Assembly (NCBI GenBank): GCA_049724395.1
Contig: JAUGWO010000180.1
Location: forward strand, 21,872-85,871
DNA: 64,000 nt
Source: Spongospora subterranea f. sp. subterranea
Taxonomy: Eukaryota; Endomyxa: Phytomyxea; Phytomyxea; Plasmodiophorida
Direction: 5' to 3'
Made by a program: the position numbers and the translations under genes. The notes under the pieces are model-generated. The model was not told the DNA's origin. It made no database searches and was given only the letters and a program-made list of their open reading frames with translations. Position 1 is the stretch's first letter. Each line of letters begins with the position of its first letter. Shown in pieces: positions 12,204-23,433 of this stretch.

Positions 12204-13871
12204 ATGTCCCGAACAGTACGAATCGTTGGCCATGGGATGACAGCACTGAACCCGCGACCGGTCCCATCGCCATCGCAATTAATGCAGCAGGCGTTACGAC
12301 AGGCCTTGCTGCACGCCAACATGAATCTCGAAGATATTGACGGGCTCATCGCGGTTCCGTCTCTTGCCGAACCGAAATTCATGGTTTAGATCTTGGCCAA
12401 TGCCAAATGTGAAATCCATCACCCAAATGCCGACTTCAGGAAGCCCATAATCTTGGAACGCAGATCGGTCTTTTACCAAGACATGACGTTATTGTTCGCA
12501 CGATAGATACGGGCGGTGCTGGTCCCATCAGCGCAATATTGGTCTGCTTGCCTGACCATCACCTTGGCGAACGTACTGTGTAATTTACCTCTACATTGCA
12601 CTGACCAGGAGGCAAAGCGCTTAATCGAAATGGAGGGACGTCGAGCTGTTGCGGTTGTTGCTGGTAATCAGGCCTCATTTCTCGGTCAACATGACCTAAG
12701 GGAGAAACGCCCAAACGTGTTTTAGGTGACGCGGTGAGCTCATTGACGAAGGAAGAATTTCTTAAACGTGCCGACAGATCTTGTCAAGATCCTTCCAAAT
12801 CATTGCCTTCTCCTTGTATCCCTCATGGGTATAGATCAGAAGTTTGGCTCTGCTGGGATTGTTCTTACACCCATGCTCTAGGTATGATCGTGTGGCGCAA
12901 TGGCAGTCGTTAACATATGGCACAAAAAGGGAACAGTTGGCGATGTGCAGTGTATTGATGAGCGAGATGGCGTGTCGTCATAAATTTGCGCTGACCAAAA
13001 AGGCGAGGACCCTTGAGGAAGTTTTGCAATCCCCACCGGTCGCCCCAATGACAAATTTACTGGAATGTGCGAGGAGGTCACTGAAAACGACATTCTTAAG
13101 TTTTGTTGAGCTCTGGGTTTGATTGATCATTCAGAGCGGACGGAGCTGCTGCGGTTATTCTGGCGAGTAATGCCTTTTTGGAGAAAGGGGGGATTCCTAC
13201 AAATCAATCGGTTGTCGTCATCAGCGGAGGGGAAGCTTCTGGAAGCTTATATCCGCCGCCAATTGAAGACATATCTGAACATATTTTTAGCTGCCAACAA
13301 GTTGGCACACAAATGATTGTTGATCGTGGTCAGTCAAACTGATCGGAATTATTTCAGGCTGCTGTTATCGCATATGAGAAAGCTCAGCTGGGCGTGAACG
13401 ACATTGATTATTTCGGCCTATACGATTGCTTCCCGATTTGCATGATCAGAGCAATCGAAGGTACTTCGAAGAAGTTTCAGTAGCTTTTCGGTCCACTGAA
13501 TTGGGGTGTAGCTGTTGGCCTTGCGCCACTTGGACAGGGTGGTGACTACATTGAGGATAAATACAACAGAATGATGGAATCAACAACTCGTGACAACCTT
13601 CAGGTTCGGAGCTCAGGGCGTAAACAGAAATTGTTTGACGTCATTGTTGTTTTCTTAGGATATTTTTCCGGTCAACACCCATGGTGGACTTCTATCCTTT
13701 GGTGCTCCATGGGAAGCCCCCGCTCTATATTCAGTCATTGAAGCTATCACACAGTTGACTGGTCAGGCCGCCAACAGACAGATCCGAAACGCCAAACGCG
13801 CCCTAGTTTATGGCAATGGCGGCATATTTTCAAGCTCCGCTGTCGCCATTCTCGGTCGAGGCATCTATTGA
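12204..13871 (+). CDS. Thiolase-superfamily protein (acetyl-CoA acetyltransferase-like, no nucleophilic Cys)
   Basis: About ten exons joined by 39-76-base introns give one uninterrupted protein of roughly 400 residues with the thiolase fold. Readable blocks: MSRTVRIVGHGMTALNPRP; DIDGLIAVPSLAEP; LGTQIGLLPRHDVIVRTIDTG; RRAVAVVAGNQASF; SPCIPHGYDRVAQW; FALTKKARTLEEVLQSPPVA; ADGAAAVILAS; GLYDCFPICMIRAIEG; and the C-terminal NTHGGLLSFGAPWEAPALYS. The position of the usual catalytic cysteine reads TGGAGPIS, so it is not a standard thiolase. It resembles the acetyl-CoA acetyltransferase or lipid-transfer group annotated in actinobacteria. Substrate unknown. The many stops in a naive reading all fall in introns, so the gene looks intact. 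Confidence 0.8.
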
Positions 13872-13913
13872 TATAAACAAGACGCCATCAACCAATATTC
13901 TATCATAGCTGCC

Positions 13914-14275
13914 GTAGAGATGCCAATCGGGTTCAACCCGCCAACCCGGGTTCGGCAAAAGTCCGATCTGATTGAACCCGGTTTGAATTCGGGTTGAACC
14001 GGGTTGTATAGGAAAACAAGTCAGACATTACGAATTTCAATATCGTTCGAAACTTGATATCACAGGCTTCCTATCTTCAAACAGATAAGCGCCACCATGT
14101 TTTAAAAATTATTTGATGATTATAACACGTAATGAACATATTTTAGAAAAAACAATACTCGGTTCATCACCCGAGTTAGCAAAACTTCAAACTGATCAAC
14201 CCGGTGTGCCCCACCCGTGTTAATCAGATAAACCTGGTTCAAACCCGGGTCGGGTCAACCCGTTGGCACCTCTAC
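13914..14275. mobile_element. Small non-autonomous terminal-inverted-repeat element
   Basis: About 360 bases with matching inverted ends: GTAGAGATGCCAATCGGGTT on the left and, reading inward from the right, GTAGAGGTGCCAACGGGTT. Both ends continue into runs of GGGTT/AACCC with further internal inverted matches. There is no coding capacity. The ends resemble those of hAT-type MITEs (TAGAGGTGCC...), but I could not find a convincing 8-bp target duplication. It separates the thiolase-like gene from the P-protein gene and lies within the latter's upstream region. Confidence 0.55.
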
Positions 14276-14459
14276 CCAGTGTAACTGGAAAACCCGTTTC
14301 TGAAAATAGCCCATTGATACATGGTCCTTCCGTAGCGTCTGTCGCGGCCAGTACGGGACTGGTGTCGACTGTGTCGATGGTTCACGTTACGGTAGCGAAT
14401 CATCCACTTAACCCGCCGAGGCGTATTGGCGCTACACGGTCTGCCGTGCTCGTCGAGGC

Positions 14460-15754
14460 ATGGAAGGGTTACGTCATCGGATCGATCGCATCGATCAACA
14501 GATCATAACGCTGCTAAATCAACGGTTTGAATTGTGCAGTCTAATTGGGAGAGAGAAACAAGCGAAGGATCGAACCGGTCCTGTATTCGTCCCAAGCCGT
14601 GAGCATTCCGTCTTCGAGAAAGCGGCCAAGTTCAACTCTGAATGTAATGGTGTTTTGACTGGCCAAGCGGTTAGAAGTATCTTCCGAGAAATAATGTCGT
14701 TCTCGATTTCCCTGCAGAGATCAATGACAGTTGGCTATATCGGAGAGCCTGGCTCATTGAATCACATGGTTATCGTGGCTATTGGACAATTGTTTCGGTT
14801 TTTCAACCATTGATAGGCCACTAGAACCAAGTTTGGCAGTTCGATACCGTCTCATAACGGGTTTGGTACGGTTGCTGATGTTTGCTCAGCGATTCAAAGG
14901 TAGACGATTTTGGTTGTCGTATGACCGCAATTTAAACCTAGCACAGAAAAGAAGTTGAATACGCTGTGGTGTCGGTGTCTGATGAGGATCAACTCATTGA
15001 CCTGGCCCAGAATTTGACATGCAGTGAGACCTATATCTACGCTAACATTCTGATGACGCCTGTGTTCGACGTTTGTGCTATCAGCGACCATCTCGATCGT
15101 GACCGCATTTCTGCAGTTTTTGTGACGCCAGAAACGTGTTTTTACTGTAGATCGTGGCTGGCTGATAATTTAACAAATGTCCAACGCATCTCTGTTCCTG
15201 ATATTTCATCAGGATTTTCGCAAATTTGCCAACTCGAAAACGCTGCTATCATTTGCACACCTCTTTCGTCATGTATTTTTGACGCTCATCCGATAATTCG
15301 GTCAGTTCAAGACTTGAAATCTGTTGAAGAGTTTTTTATCATAGGAAACGAGCATGGCCCTAAAATGGGTTCAGGTAAGAATCATCTTGAGTGTTTGTCC
15401 GGTGGACTAACGCTCGTGATCGTAGATGAAACCTTCTTGCTCTGTTCAAGCTGTAATCGTCATGGAACCGATACGTTCACTGAAACCGCAAACATGTGCT
15501 CGGTCGAAATTAGCAAATTATCCTCTGAGAGAGGCGCCAACTTTATTGCCAAAGTTATCGGGCATGTTGACGACGAAAAAAGCAATGTAAAACAATTGGT
15601 AAAAGAGTTACGAGACAACGGGTTCGACATCCGGGTGTGTGGTTCAACCTCCAAGCGCACCCTGCCCAGCGAGTTCACGATTGATACCGGTTGTGGCTAC
15701 ACTCGCTGCGAGCTTGCTGTGTCAAATGTCTCTCAAGCAACGAAGTTGCAGTAA
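14460..15754 (+). CDS. P-protein: chorismate mutase with degenerate prephenate dehydratase domain
   Basis: The N-terminal domain (residues 1-90) is an AroQ chorismate mutase with active-site-type residues in LRHRID, NQRFEL, GREK, PSREHS and the last helix (SLQR). The family linker IFREIMS and the start of the dehydratase domain follow. Three introns (after NHM, after SAIQR, and 15,374-15,424) were removed; spliced text such as FGTVADVCSAIQRKEVEYAVV is typical of the dehydratase. The domain's hallmarks are missing, however: the catalytic T-R-F site reads VEEFFI, and the ACT-domain ESRP and GAL motifs are not found. The protein therefore probably keeps mutase activity but may lack dehydratase activity or phenylalanine control. 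No in-frame upstream start lies between the preceding stop and 14,460. Confidence 0.85.
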
Positions 15755-17154
15755 TGCCAAATTCCATATTCGGGTAAATTTTCACTAAGGTACTTTCCAA
15801 TAAATAGTACAGTAGTTGTGCGAAGATTTCACATTTCAAGAAAAAGGTGAATTGTTTCAGCACATTACTAGAAAAACGCCTTGGGCCAAGTCAACGCTGA
15901 TAGGGCGATCATGGAATATCTGAAAACGTCAACAAATAGTTTTATAGACGAGATCTGAGTATAGGACACCTTTTCAATCAATCCGACCAGGGTGAACACA
16001 TTAGTCATTGCCTAATCAGAGTATGTGGTCGCTGTAAAGAGCTGAAGGAGAGAAACGAACTCTGTTGCTCGAGCGGCATTCTCTTCCATCATCACCAAGT
16101 GCTTCAATCTTCCATTAGCGACAGCTGATGTTGGGGATTGCCGAGAAACAATGTGGAGACATTTCTTCAGCGATGACAAGGCGTGTTATTTCAGCCAGCG
16201 TTTGACGTTGTCTGCCGAATTAGAGCTGTAGCGTCAACATAAGCGTTCCGAAGCCGAACGAAACGCGACCTAAGGATGACTACCTACCCTGGGGGCATTA
16301 ACATCAGCGCTTTCTCACTTGTTTCAGTCGATCCAGGCTTCGTCCTCGTCCTAACAGTGATTTTCGCTTCAGGGTTGGTGTCGAGCAGGCGATGTTGAAA
16401 TTGCTTGGAGTAACACACGCGTTGTCAACGCTGACGAAATGTCTCTACAGTATTTCACGACAAAATCTCATCGTACAGCACTCGTTTCAGGGTATTATCC
16501 ACGGATCCAGCACAATCCAATCTCACCAGCAACCACCAGATCTATCGATTGGGTGGGGTTGCTATACACCGATTGCCATGAACCACGTTCTCGCTAATCC
16601 CAACGACAAGTATCGCTTGATATGAGATGCCGCATTCAGTCAATTCTGCGAACAGGCCATGAAATCAGCACCTTGGGGCGACCTTCCTCCGGGTGGTGTG
16701 CACAGATCATCGACTTAATACCCAATCAGCCACTCGAAACCTGACACAACAAACCGTTAACGGGAGTGGCCCTCTAGTGATTATCTTGTCGAACGCTCTG
16801 CTACATTCGCTTGCCGATCCGTATCGAGGTCAGAATTAATTCCTCTGAGGTTGTCGGCATCGGCCAGAACCTGGCAACATACTTTTTTCAAGAAGCATCG
16901 TACCAGAGTACGTACTGTTGAACGTAATAAAGAAACACTCCACGATTATGGCAACCTTCAAAAAGGTTCGGCTCGAGACAAACTCTCTTGAGCGGTTACA
17001 ATCCTGAGAAAGTGTTGAAAACATTACGAAATTCTGTTCACTTTTCACTTTTCAGATCAACAAGAACTTTTTTTAGTTGGCTTTGTTTTTTTGTCAAAAA
17101 ACGGTAAACTATTTTATAATTGATTTTGCCGACGTGTGAATTTTTACAAATTGG
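15755..17154. other. Region without an assigned gene
   Basis: About 1.4 kb between the P-protein stop and the eIF3m stop. Two open stretches look more protein-like than chance: minus strand near 16,020-16,180, and plus strand near 16,375-16,590 (reading GDVEIAWSN...DWVGLLYTDC). Neither shows a family I can name, and the reading frames break on both sides. They may be exons of an unrecognised gene or remnants. Confidence 0.35.
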
Positions 17155-18602
17155 CTAGTTTTGGACATGCTGGCTCCACGGAAGGACGGTGCCGACCTGT
17201 TCTTGCATCTGAGTCAAACGGGATTGCATGCTCTTCCATGTCGCTTTGGATAGTGACGTGTAAACCCGTCCGGAGATGTATACGGAGCCCTAGAAAACAA
17301 ATACGTTAGAAATTTGAGCAATTTCATGAAAACGAACTTAGGCCATTACTTCATCTTGGTCGATTTGCGCATCAATCAAACCAAGGCAGACCGCTGCGAT
17401 GATACACTGCTCAACTTCGTCTAACGACGACAGAGAAAGAGGTTCAATCAAGCTGCTGAGCAAAAGAGTCTACAGACATATGACGTCAGCTGGCCGATGC
17501 AACACTATTCGTGGAAATATACGTTTTGCGATAGAGACATTGTTGACAATATCAGAGAGCGCATATACACTCGGAGCTGTTCGGCATTCAGGTTGAACTC
17601 GCTCAGAAGTGCCTCGTTCGTGGTGAGAAAGCTATTCAGCTGGTCAAAGTTGCCGCTGACGATCAACTGAAGAAGCTCCATCAAGGGCGAATGACCAATG
17701 GCCCTAGAGGATAGAGTGGCTAATAGGTTATCAAGAAACAGAATCTGGCCTTCACGCAGGACCTGATATCCACAGTTCATTACCGCAAAAGAGAGCGATA
17801 ACAAATCTCATACGTATGCGACAATTTCAGAAGCGGTTTCTGACTGCAGGCTTTTGGCAGATTCGTCATCCACTTCACATTGCAAAGAAATTATCCGAGT
17901 CGCTTGAGCCAGATCGCAGTTTCCACAAGCGTCGTAAACTTTAGCGACCTGAAGTTGTTAGCCCAGAGTTAGAGAGGGCAAAGAAAACATGAAAATGTCG
18001 ATTCGCACCAGGTTTAAAAGCTGAAAGCGCGAATTTGAATCGAGGGCCCAGTCTTTGATCCACTGATCCGTGTTGGGCAATGAATTGGCAAGAACAGATG
18101 CATTGCCCGATTCAAGACCAAACTTCAGCGTCGCCAGCAATACTCTAGCTTTGATAGAGGTAGAACTGATGGCGTTGAAAAATCCCGTCATCATATATAG
18201 GCGGATGCGAGCATTATTGGTATCTGCGAGAGAAGACACCAATGTCAGACACGGAACATCGAGAAAAAAATCGAAATAAACTACCTTCACATCCCATAGT
18301 GACAATTCGCTCAGAGAACTTGGCGACATCTTGAATATCCATTCCATTAACCATAGAAAACGCTAAAGAACATGCCATCTTCAGCCTATTATGTGATTCA
18401 CGATCAGCAATTAGATCTTTGACGCATTCTCCAGTGAGCAACTGGAAACACGGAGATCGCCAATCACCAAACAATCATCGGCCCTAGGAACCTAAAATAC
18501 CTGAGAAACAACCTCGTATGGCGAGGCATTGGCGACGGCCGGCCGTTCGAGCAGGGCGGCTAGCTCAGCCCCAGAATCGCCAACGCTCACGAACACCGTC
18601 AT
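17155..18602 (-). CDS. EIF3M: Translation initiation factor eIF3 subunit m
   Basis: PCI-domain subunit of the eIF3 complex that loads mRNA on the 40S ribosome. Evidence runs through several exons: N-terminus MTVFVSVGDSGAELAALLER; the helical block DVAKFSERIVTMGCEG; QWIKDWALDSNSRFQLLNLV, which aligns with the eIF3m KWISDWNL segment; SPLMELLQLIVSGNFDQLNS; and the winged-helix end LSSLDEVEQCIIAAVCLGLI joined by an intron to SVYISGRVYTSLSKATWKSM, matching the family's VVVSHSTHRTFGKQQWQQL. The stop is TAG after HVQN. Introns are 45-60 bases. Alternative PCI proteins (CSN7, PSMD) fit less well. Confidence 0.8.
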
Positions 18603-19025
18603 CGTAACAAAAGAGGGCGTCTATCAGTCCGCCACGGACTCCGCAACTGTCGTCAATACTGAATACTGCCCCATAGGCCAAATATTTGGATTGCGTCTGA
18701 TTGCGTTGCAGTTTCTCTGACCCGCGAGCAATTGAGAGCCTCAAATGGCGAACATTTTTGAGATTTCAAGGTCAATTAGCAAAATAAACAATTTTTTGTC
18801 CATTCTGAGCAGGATCACCCATTTGTTGCTTGTGTCGATGCCGGAAATTATTTCGTGACATTTTATAACCGAATCAATGGCGGCAAATGTTTATTATCAC
18901 TTGATTTTATCTAGGACCTTGTTTCCAGTAGTGGGTTTGGTATTGTCAGGAAGGTACTGGTGCGGTTTTTTGAGGAGGATCCCACGGGCATCGACACCGG
19001 ATCAAGTCGGTAATTTCACCATCCA
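18603..19025. promoter_or_regulatory. Divergent intergenic region, eIF3m / FAD monooxygenase
   Basis: About 420 bases lie between two outward-pointing start codons. No repeat or RNA gene is visible. Confidence 0.35.
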
Positions 19026-20186
19026 ATGCGGATAGCTATCATTGGTGCTGGATTATCGGGTCTATCGGCGGCGCGCTCCATTGCTCAATCGCGTCCTGGT
19101 TGTGTTGTCCGCTTGTTTGAGGCAAGCTCAAATGCGGAGTCAGCCGCTGTTCGCTCCTGCAAACTCTATGGCGATAAACTTCTACTGAATTCAGGTTTGA
19201 GCGCAGTGTCGTCATTCCCTGACATACGTGTTGTTGATGGCGCTTTAGGTTCTGTTCAAGCTCTGCAGAAGCTGCAGCTACCTTTTGAACAATGCGATCC
19301 TAGGCCACTTGTCTACTACAACCACGCCGGCTCCCTGTTTCTCTGTACCTCCCACGCCGCCTTCACCAAAACGTCGTCAATCCGGGCGGCGTTATTACAT
19401 GATATCGCTGCTGACTCCATTGAATACGGCTGCCGAGTGTTGGCATCCGATATCGAACACCAAAACGACCAGCATGTCAAGGTTCATGGCGAGAGATTTG
19501 ACGTTCTGTTGGGCGCGGATGGACGAAATTCCGTTGTACGAGGCCTGATTCCAAACCTGCAACAACCGTCTCGAAGCCTAGCCATGGACAAAGTCGTCTT
19601 CGATGTTCCTGCGGATGTATTCCCAGCTATGAAAGATCACGACCTAGCGTTTATTGGTGGAAACTGTGTCGCCATGGTCTCGTTGATAGATTGTTGGCCG
19701 TTACACGAGCCACGGTTGCGGGTTTCATTTGCGTTCCCTTCCAGGTTCAACCATCAATCTGGTGTGGAAGCGTTCCGTGATTTGACCAAGAATTGGCTGG
19801 TTCCTTTACATGAACTATCAGAGCATATGGATAGCTCTTCCGAAGTATTTTTTGAGCATATTCAAGATCGCGATCCTCCTGTAATGAAGCCTGCCTATCG
19901 AGGGTCTGTTGCATTATTGGGCGATGCATTGCGATCGTTAGCGCCGTACTCCAGCAACGCAGCTGGTCTTGTTTTCGCTGACGCTGATGCGATATCCACG
20001 ACGATTGCTGAGGACGATAACGACCTGTGTCAGTTCTGGAGAAATGTTGAAGATTCATCAACGTCGTTCATCAACGATGCTCGGTCCATGATGTCGTTTA
20101 TACATTCCGATGGTGCATGCGAGCAATTACTTGAAATACAACGTCGCCAAGAAAAATCTGAAAGTGATAAAAATCCGCGAATGTGA
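19026..20186 (+). CDS. FAD-dependent monooxygenase, single exon
   Basis: 386-residue flavoprotein of the class A (p-hydroxybenzoate hydroxylase-like) fold. Visible sites: dinucleotide-binding GAGLSGLSAA at residues 7-16 after MRIAII; DG motif LLGADGRNSVVRG; and the FAD ribityl-binding GD motif ALLGDALRSLAPY. The usual GQG after the GD motif is replaced by SSNAAG. Substrate cannot be read; ubiquinone biosynthesis (COQ6-like) and small-aromatic hydroxylases are possibilities. It has no intron, unlike the neighbouring metabolic genes, which may reflect lateral acquisition or retroposition. Its stop lies 53 bases from that of the convergent TsaD gene. Confidence 0.75.
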   Translation: MRIAIIGAGLSGLSAARSIAQSRPGCVVRLFEASSNAESAAVRSCKLYGDKLLLNSGLSAVSSFPDIRVVDGALGSVQALQKLQLPFEQCDPRPLVYYNHAGSLFLCTSHAAFTKTSSIRAALLHDIAADSIEYGCRVLASDIEHQNDQHVKVHGERFDVLLGADGRNSVVRGLIPNLQQPSRSLAMDKVVFDVPADVFPAMKDHDLAFIGGNCVAMVSLIDCWPLHEPRLRVSFAFPSRFNHQSGVEAFRDLTKNWLVPLHELSEHMDSSSEVFFEHIQDRDPPVMKPAYRGSVALLGDALRSLAPYSSNAAGLVFADADAISTTIAEDDNDLCQFWRNVEDSSTSFINDARSMMSFIHSDGACEQLLEIQRRQEKSESDKNPRM

Positions 20187-20239
20187 GGCGTGATTCTAGC
20201 TTCGCTGAGTTGTTTCAGCTTTGTGCAATAGATATACTT

Positions 20240-21725
20240 TTATTTAGTCGCTAATACAGGATTACCGATGGGCCATCTGGCAGAATAACCAATAGATAAC
20301 GGATCGGTATGACCAAGTCTATACTTCAAAATACCAGTGTAAGCAATAGAAATGCCGTTGTCACCGCAAAGATTTGCTGGAGGGCATATGAACTAAAACG
20401 CTGCATAAACAAAACAGGTATAAAGCAACAGGCGATTCTCTGACCTCGACATTCTGAGATTCAGCTACGTTCCTAACTGCGTCTCTAATGGCTAGATTAC
20501 AACACGCCCCGCCACCGAGAACAACAGAAGAGATGCCTGAAATTTTACCAACGTAATTTTTGAATGCGTACTTCAGACGCGATTCTATCTGTGCCACAGC
20601 TGCTCTTTGAAACGCGAACGCTACGTCTGCAGCAGTTTCTGAGGATATTGGTGAGGGCAATTGCTCTAACAAGCGCCGCACTGCCGCCTATTGATATAAC
20701 CATCACTTTCGAAAACAGGCAAGATTGTATGCAAACCTTTAAGCCTGAATACGAAAAATGACAATCCCTTCTCCTATTCATGGCTACAGGAAAAGCAAAT
20801 CTTTCACGATTGACCGAACTTTGCGCAAGCAATTCAAGGCTTCTTCCAGGAGATTCTCCTGATGGGGACTCGATTGATAGCAACTTCGCGATTTTGTCGA
20901 ATGCCTCGCCTGCAACAATTCGCCCGAGTAAGACAAAATCGTCCGAGTTTTTGTGTACGCAAACCAATAGCGTCGTCTTGGGTCGTTCCCAGAAGGTCAT
21001 ATCTGCCAATTCCGTTAACGACCAAGATCTGAGTATGACCCCCAGATAGTATCATCGCTAGATAGGGAAATGTTAATGCTAACAATTCATATCAGCAATC
21101 GGCATAATTAGCAACATGTTGTGAACACACCTGGAGTAACTAGATGGTTTACCAAAATATGAGCTTCTAAATGATTTATAGCAATGAAGGGCAACGAATG
21201 AATTGCGCATAGGTTTTTAGCGAATTCTACACCAACCTGGACGAAATCAATTTACGAGCAACATTGAATTCAGAGAATGATACATGTAGGCATGGACCTA
21301 GGCCCGGACCTGCGGCAACAGCGATTGCATCAACTTTTAGGCGCTCCGAGTTACCGTCCTCAGCAAGCGAATTGAAGACATCATTATATAAACGCGGCAG
21401 ATTAAGTTCATGCTCTCTTGCAGCGAGAATTGGAACGACGCCACCGTTCTCCTTGAGCTATCACGACAATCAAAACCAAGCGCGGCACTACGGCGCAATA
21501 TTTTCCAAACCAAGTTCCATTGGGACGCCAACCGTGATGACACGACGGTTTCATCTTCCACAACCGCGATTCCAGTTTCGTCGCATGTGCTCTCAATTCC
21601 TATATGAGATCAGATTCAGCGAACAGGGAACAACAGGACCGCAGATCATTACCAAGTACACGTAACGTTCGCCTCTGTCTAACATGAACCGTAGTGAATC
21701 GTAATGAGTGTCTGCAGATGATCAT
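20240..21725 (-). CDS. OSGEPL1: Mitochondrial tRNA t6A synthase TsaD/Qri7 (OSGEPL1)
   Basis: ASKHA-fold enzyme that attaches threonylcarbamoyl to A37 of ANN-decoding mitochondrial tRNAs. The spliced N-terminus is a short basic presequence ([19 protein letters not shown]) running straight into [15 protein letters not shown], which supports mitochondrial targeting. Later exons give [42 protein letters not shown] (metal-binding histidines), [35 protein letters not shown] and the end [19 protein letters not shown]. These are family motifs in order. At least five short introns are present. The start codon is 140 bases from that of the divergently transcribed sideroflexin gene. Confidence 0.88.
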
Positions 21726-21865
21726 TGCACAGGCAGCAGGGTATCGTTACGCGGAACCCTCACAGGATATCGACTCCTCAAAGGTAGGTCGGCGACTCGG
21801 TCAGTCTGCGCCAAGTGCAGTTTAACTGCGTGAGGGAAAAAGACTTCCAAATCGTTGGTAAGATT

Positions 21866-23131
21866 ATGTCAGCAGACCAACCTTTCTCGTTAAGCCGTGA
21901 TCGTTATGACCAAGCAACGTATTTAGGGAGAGGTTTCTCAGCTTCGTTTGAATATTTTGTGCCTTTCTTATCGCTCAGGATGGTACATTATAGTGAAAAA
22001 ATTCATCGACATCATCAATCCTCGCAATTTGTTCGTTAGCGAGGAACAATTATCAGGATGCAAAGCAAAGTTACAACAGTTCGAAAAAACTGGCGATGCT
22101 TCTGATCAAAGTCTTTGGGAAGCTCGATCTGTTGTAGAAGCTGTTGTTCATCCCGATACTGGCAAACCTATTCCAATTTTGTTCCGGTTGACCGACAGAA
22201 CTATCAAAATAACCAGTTGCTCAAATTCAGCTATAGATTTTCTGCATTTGTTCCTGTAAATCTTCCGATTTGTGTTGGCATGCTAACGACAACCACTGTT
22301 CCGGGTACAATATTCTGGCAATGGGTTAATCAATCGGTAAAAACCACTTTTGTATCAATTTTATATTTTTGAATTGATATATCAGTACAACGTAGCGGTT
22401 AATCATTCAAATCGGAATGCCTCAAATGCAATGTCAAATGAACAAATTTTGAAAGCGTACACTGGAGCAGTTCTTGCCTCTTGTAGTATATCTGTTGGCC
22501 TTAATCAGGTACAACGATTCACAAAATTCGTCTTTTTTTTTCATCGTCTCGACAGATAGCCAAAAGAGCAAACATGAAGCTTCTGGGACAATTTACTCCA
22601 TTCATCGCCGTAGCCACTGCTGGAGCACTGAATGTTGTCCTCATGCGCCGCAACGAATTAGATCAAGGAATCGAAATTAAAGACAGTGAGGGGAACGTTT
22701 GCGGCAAGGTTAGTTGCTGCAGATTTGTAGCCTGCTTATTCGTAATTATTGCTTTCAAGTCCAAAGCCGCTGGTCGTGCCGCGTTAACCCAGGTCGCATT
22801 AACTCGAGTTGCCCTTCCGTATGTTGTTAATCTTCCATGATATGTCCTTGTTGACAAGTTGTGTTGAAACAGGGCTCCTATTCTCATTATCCCTCCGATT
22901 ATCATGAATGCATTAAAAAATGCCAGAATGATTCCAACTGGTCGATATGGCAAATTAATTGTTGAAACCGGCGTTGTTACCGCCTGTTTAGCGATGGCAG
23001 TACCCCTTGCAATTGGCATTTTCCCGCAAACTGGAATTATATCTGTTCAAGATCTCGAGGAGGAATTCCAAAATGTTCGCGATAGCAAGGGTGATCGCGT
23101 CTCGGTGTTCACCTATAATAAGGGTCTCTGA
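21866..23131 (+). CDS. Sideroflexin (mitochondrial serine/amino-acid carrier)
   Basis: Inner-membrane transporter of the sideroflexin family, whose human members import serine. Start MSADQPFSLSRDRYDQATYLG is followed by a 45-base intron and KFIDIINPRNLFVSEEQL, the family's TDPRN block. Then come VVHPDTGKPIPILFR; FSAFVPVNLPICVGM; TIFWQWVNQS; AVNHSNRNAS; TGAVLASCSISVGLNQ; FTPFIAVATAGALNVVLMRR; AALTQVALTRVALP (a small exon between two introns); PILIIPPIIMNALK; and the terminal YNKGL typical of the family. Six or seven introns were resolved and the reading frame is intact. Probably shares a bidirectional promoter with TsaD. Confidence 0.92.
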
Positions 23132-23433
23132 AAAAAGCCCACGAAAATAAACTTCGATCCATATTTGTACGATTTTGAAGAAGACATTTCTGTGTCTCCA
23201 TAAAATCAGCATGCTGGGATCTTGGCCCAAAAATAAATGAGAACGATCCCTGAATAAGAAGGCTGCTCTTGTCGGCTTCCAAGTGGCGATCCAGCAACGT
23301 GACCATGAGACGGATGACTCAGGTGAGAGAGACAGGTAACGGCTGGTAACGAATTGTCCTCCCATTAATCAGCCGATGAGTCGATCATTAGTTTGCGATC
23401 GATAATGCCCCCGAGATAGACGGCGGCGAGGAT
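23132..23433. other. Intergenic spacer
   Basis: About 300 bases between sideroflexin and the next gene on the plus strand. I see no gene or repeat; it should hold the downstream gene's promoter. Confidence 0.35.

Noticed and set aside
12887-12920. tRNA A-box-like GTGGCGCAATGG
   Set aside because: It lies in an exon of the thiolase-like gene and no matching B box or cloverleaf follows.
12384-13320. Thiolase-like gene as a pseudogene with many stops and frameshifts
   Set aside because: Every stop falls in a short GT-AG intron; once these are removed the conserved frame is continuous.
18550-18572. GGCTAGCTCAGCC as a possible tRNA D-arm
   Set aside because: It codes the eIF3m N-terminus and has no T-arm at the right distance.
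21718-21785. Plus-strand frame [11 protein letters not shown] starting in the ATGATCAT that also holds the TsaD start codon
   Set aside because: Sideroflexin has a better start at 21,866 and nothing in this stretch resembles its N-terminus; an extra 5' exon is not needed.
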